Shown: one piece after another, positions 63,375-64,000 of the stretch
How the letters are laid out: each line of letters begins with the position of its first letter
How positions within the stretch are numbered: the stretch's first letter is position 1
Origin: Cyanobium sp. N.Huapi 1H5
GTDB lineage: Bacteria > Cyanobacteriota > Cyanobacteriia > PCC-6307 > Cyanobiaceae
Assembly (NCBI RefSeq): GCF_024345535.1
Contig: NZ_JAGQBH010000004.1
Location: forward strand, 248,001-312,000
Length of the DNA stretch: 64,000 nt
Direction: 5' to 3'
The notes under the pieces: model-generated
What the model saw: the letters and a program-made list of their open reading frames with translations, nothing else
Told to the model about the DNA's origin: nothing
Databases searched by the model: none
Position numbers and translations under genes: made by a program

Positions 63375-64000
63375 GCCAGCACCGTCACCTCACCGGCGCT
63401 GCCGTCCACCCGCAGGCGCTGGCCGTCGGCGATGCGCTGGGTGGCTTCGCGGGTGCCCACCACCCCGGGGATGCCGTACTCCCGGGCCACGATCGCCGCG
63501 TGGGAGAGCAGGCCGCCACTGTCGGTCACGATCCCGCCCAGCAGGGGCAGCAGGATGTTGAAGGCCTCGGTGGTCGAGACGGTCACCAGGATGTCGCCGC
63601 GCTGGATCCGGTCGAACTCCGAGGGGTGGGACACCAGACGGGCGGGCCCCTCAACGGTCCCCTGGCTGGCCGCCAGACCCCGCAGCCGGTCGGCCTCGTG
63701 GGGGGCCGCCGAACTGCCGAACAGGGCCTCGAGGGCGAGGCCGGTGGCGCGCATCATGCGGGCGGCGGCGGCGGGCAGCCCGGCCAGGTCCGGCGGGGGC
63801 GGCGGGGTGCCGATGGTGGCCGGTGCCTCCTTGGCGCTGTGGGCGGCGCGGTAGGCGGCGCGGGCGGCCAGGACATCGGCATCCGGGTCGGTGCCGCCGC
63901 CCAGCAGGGCGGCCAGCTCGTCGAGGTCGGCGTCGAGGCCGTGGAGCGGATCGTGGAGCCGCCCGCGGTCCGCCAGGCGCCGGCCGGCGGCCAGGGCCGC
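63371..64000 (-). CDS. PEP-utilising mobile (phospho-His) domain protein, partial at 5' end
   Basis: Reading frame is open to the right window edge, so the N-terminus lies beyond. The final 130 residues hold the swivelling phospho-His domain: GLAASQGTVEGPARLVSHPSEF, ILVTVSTTEAFNILLPLLGGIVTDSGG, with phospho-acceptor His in LLSHAAIVAREYGIPGVVGT. The visible upstream part is helical and Ala-rich (LAARAAYRAAHSA), unlike the usual ATP-grasp. Precedes the separate ATP-grasp gene in the same unit. Confidence 0.85.
   Translation of the reverse strand, partial: AALAAGRRLADRGRLHDPLHGLDADLDELAALLGGGTDPDADVLAARAAYRAAHSAKEAPATIGTPPPPPDLAGLPAAAARMMRATGLALEALFGSSAAPHEADRLRGLAASQGTVEGPARLVSHPSEFDRIQRGDILVTVSTTEAFNILLPLLGGIVTDSGGLLSHAAIVAREYGIPGVVGTREATQRIADGQRLRVDGSAGEVTVLA

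Overview
This window is cyanobacterial chromosome. It encodes photosystem II D1 (psbA), PsbX, a Ycf66 protein, a high-light-inducible protein, a CP12 and an Mg-type HemB. It also carries a circularly permuted two-piece tmRNA whose tag ANNIVRFSRQAAPVAA is of the type found in the picocyanobacterial clade. The very GC-rich coding sequence, with codons mostly ending in G or C, points to a Cyanobium-like alpha-cyanobacterium (Synechococcus/Cyanobium group). The genus is my inference. I saw no integrase, transposase, CRISPR array or prophage.

Layout. 1-9.6 kb: a PilZ protein tail, a pentapeptide-repeat membrane protein and HAD hydrolase pair, psbA with a clear terminator, two small exported proteins, an aspartoacylase-like deacylase, then a tightly overlapping run of glutathionyl-hydroquinone reductase, DUF2301 membrane protein and Uup, ending with CP12. 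9.6-17 kb: housekeeping genes obgE, an orphan sugar-type ABC ATPase, mutS2, a VOC protein, hemB and a J-protein. 17-21.5 kb: accessory genes (VKOR-like thioredoxin, PilZ, a small exported DUF5666-like protein, a glycine-rich repeat protein, and a solute-binding lipoprotein overlapping an MscS channel). 21.5-22 kb: the permuted ssrA locus. 22-36 kb: rRNA methyltransferase, alpha-amylase, subtilase, a holin-like/DUF883-like pair, smc, a PRC-barrel protein, msrB, an LpxB-like glycosyltransferase, tRNA-Leu(GAG) and accC. 36-49 kb: yggT, psbX, ycf66, two TolB-like lipoproteins, hli behind an SbmA-like ABC exporter, HIT, comM, rpsU, a DUF3747 protein, def, an S9 peptidase and a GltS-like carrier.

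49-64 kb is the most accessory part. It holds three tandem hairpins, an aldolase/dehydrogenase fusion, an unusually low-GC SRPBCC-hydrolase fusion gene (52.9-54.8 kb), and a likely sulfur operon (rhodanese, 47-aa Cys protein, YeeE/TsuA transporter, methyltransferase) behind a 20-bp palindrome. It ends with mtnA and an operon of amidase, cNMP-binding protein and a split, order-reversed PEP-synthase-like pair that runs off the right edge.

Genes are packed, commonly with ATGA/GTGA/TTGA stop-start overlaps. Several transcription units show a TANNNT -10-like box 20-60 bases before the start codon. Large ORFs antisense to these genes are GC-driven shadows. The best candidates for undescribed biology are the split PEP-synthase/cNMP module, the sulfur operon with its palindrome, the SRPBCC-membrane-hydrolase fusion and the solute-binding protein/MscS pair.
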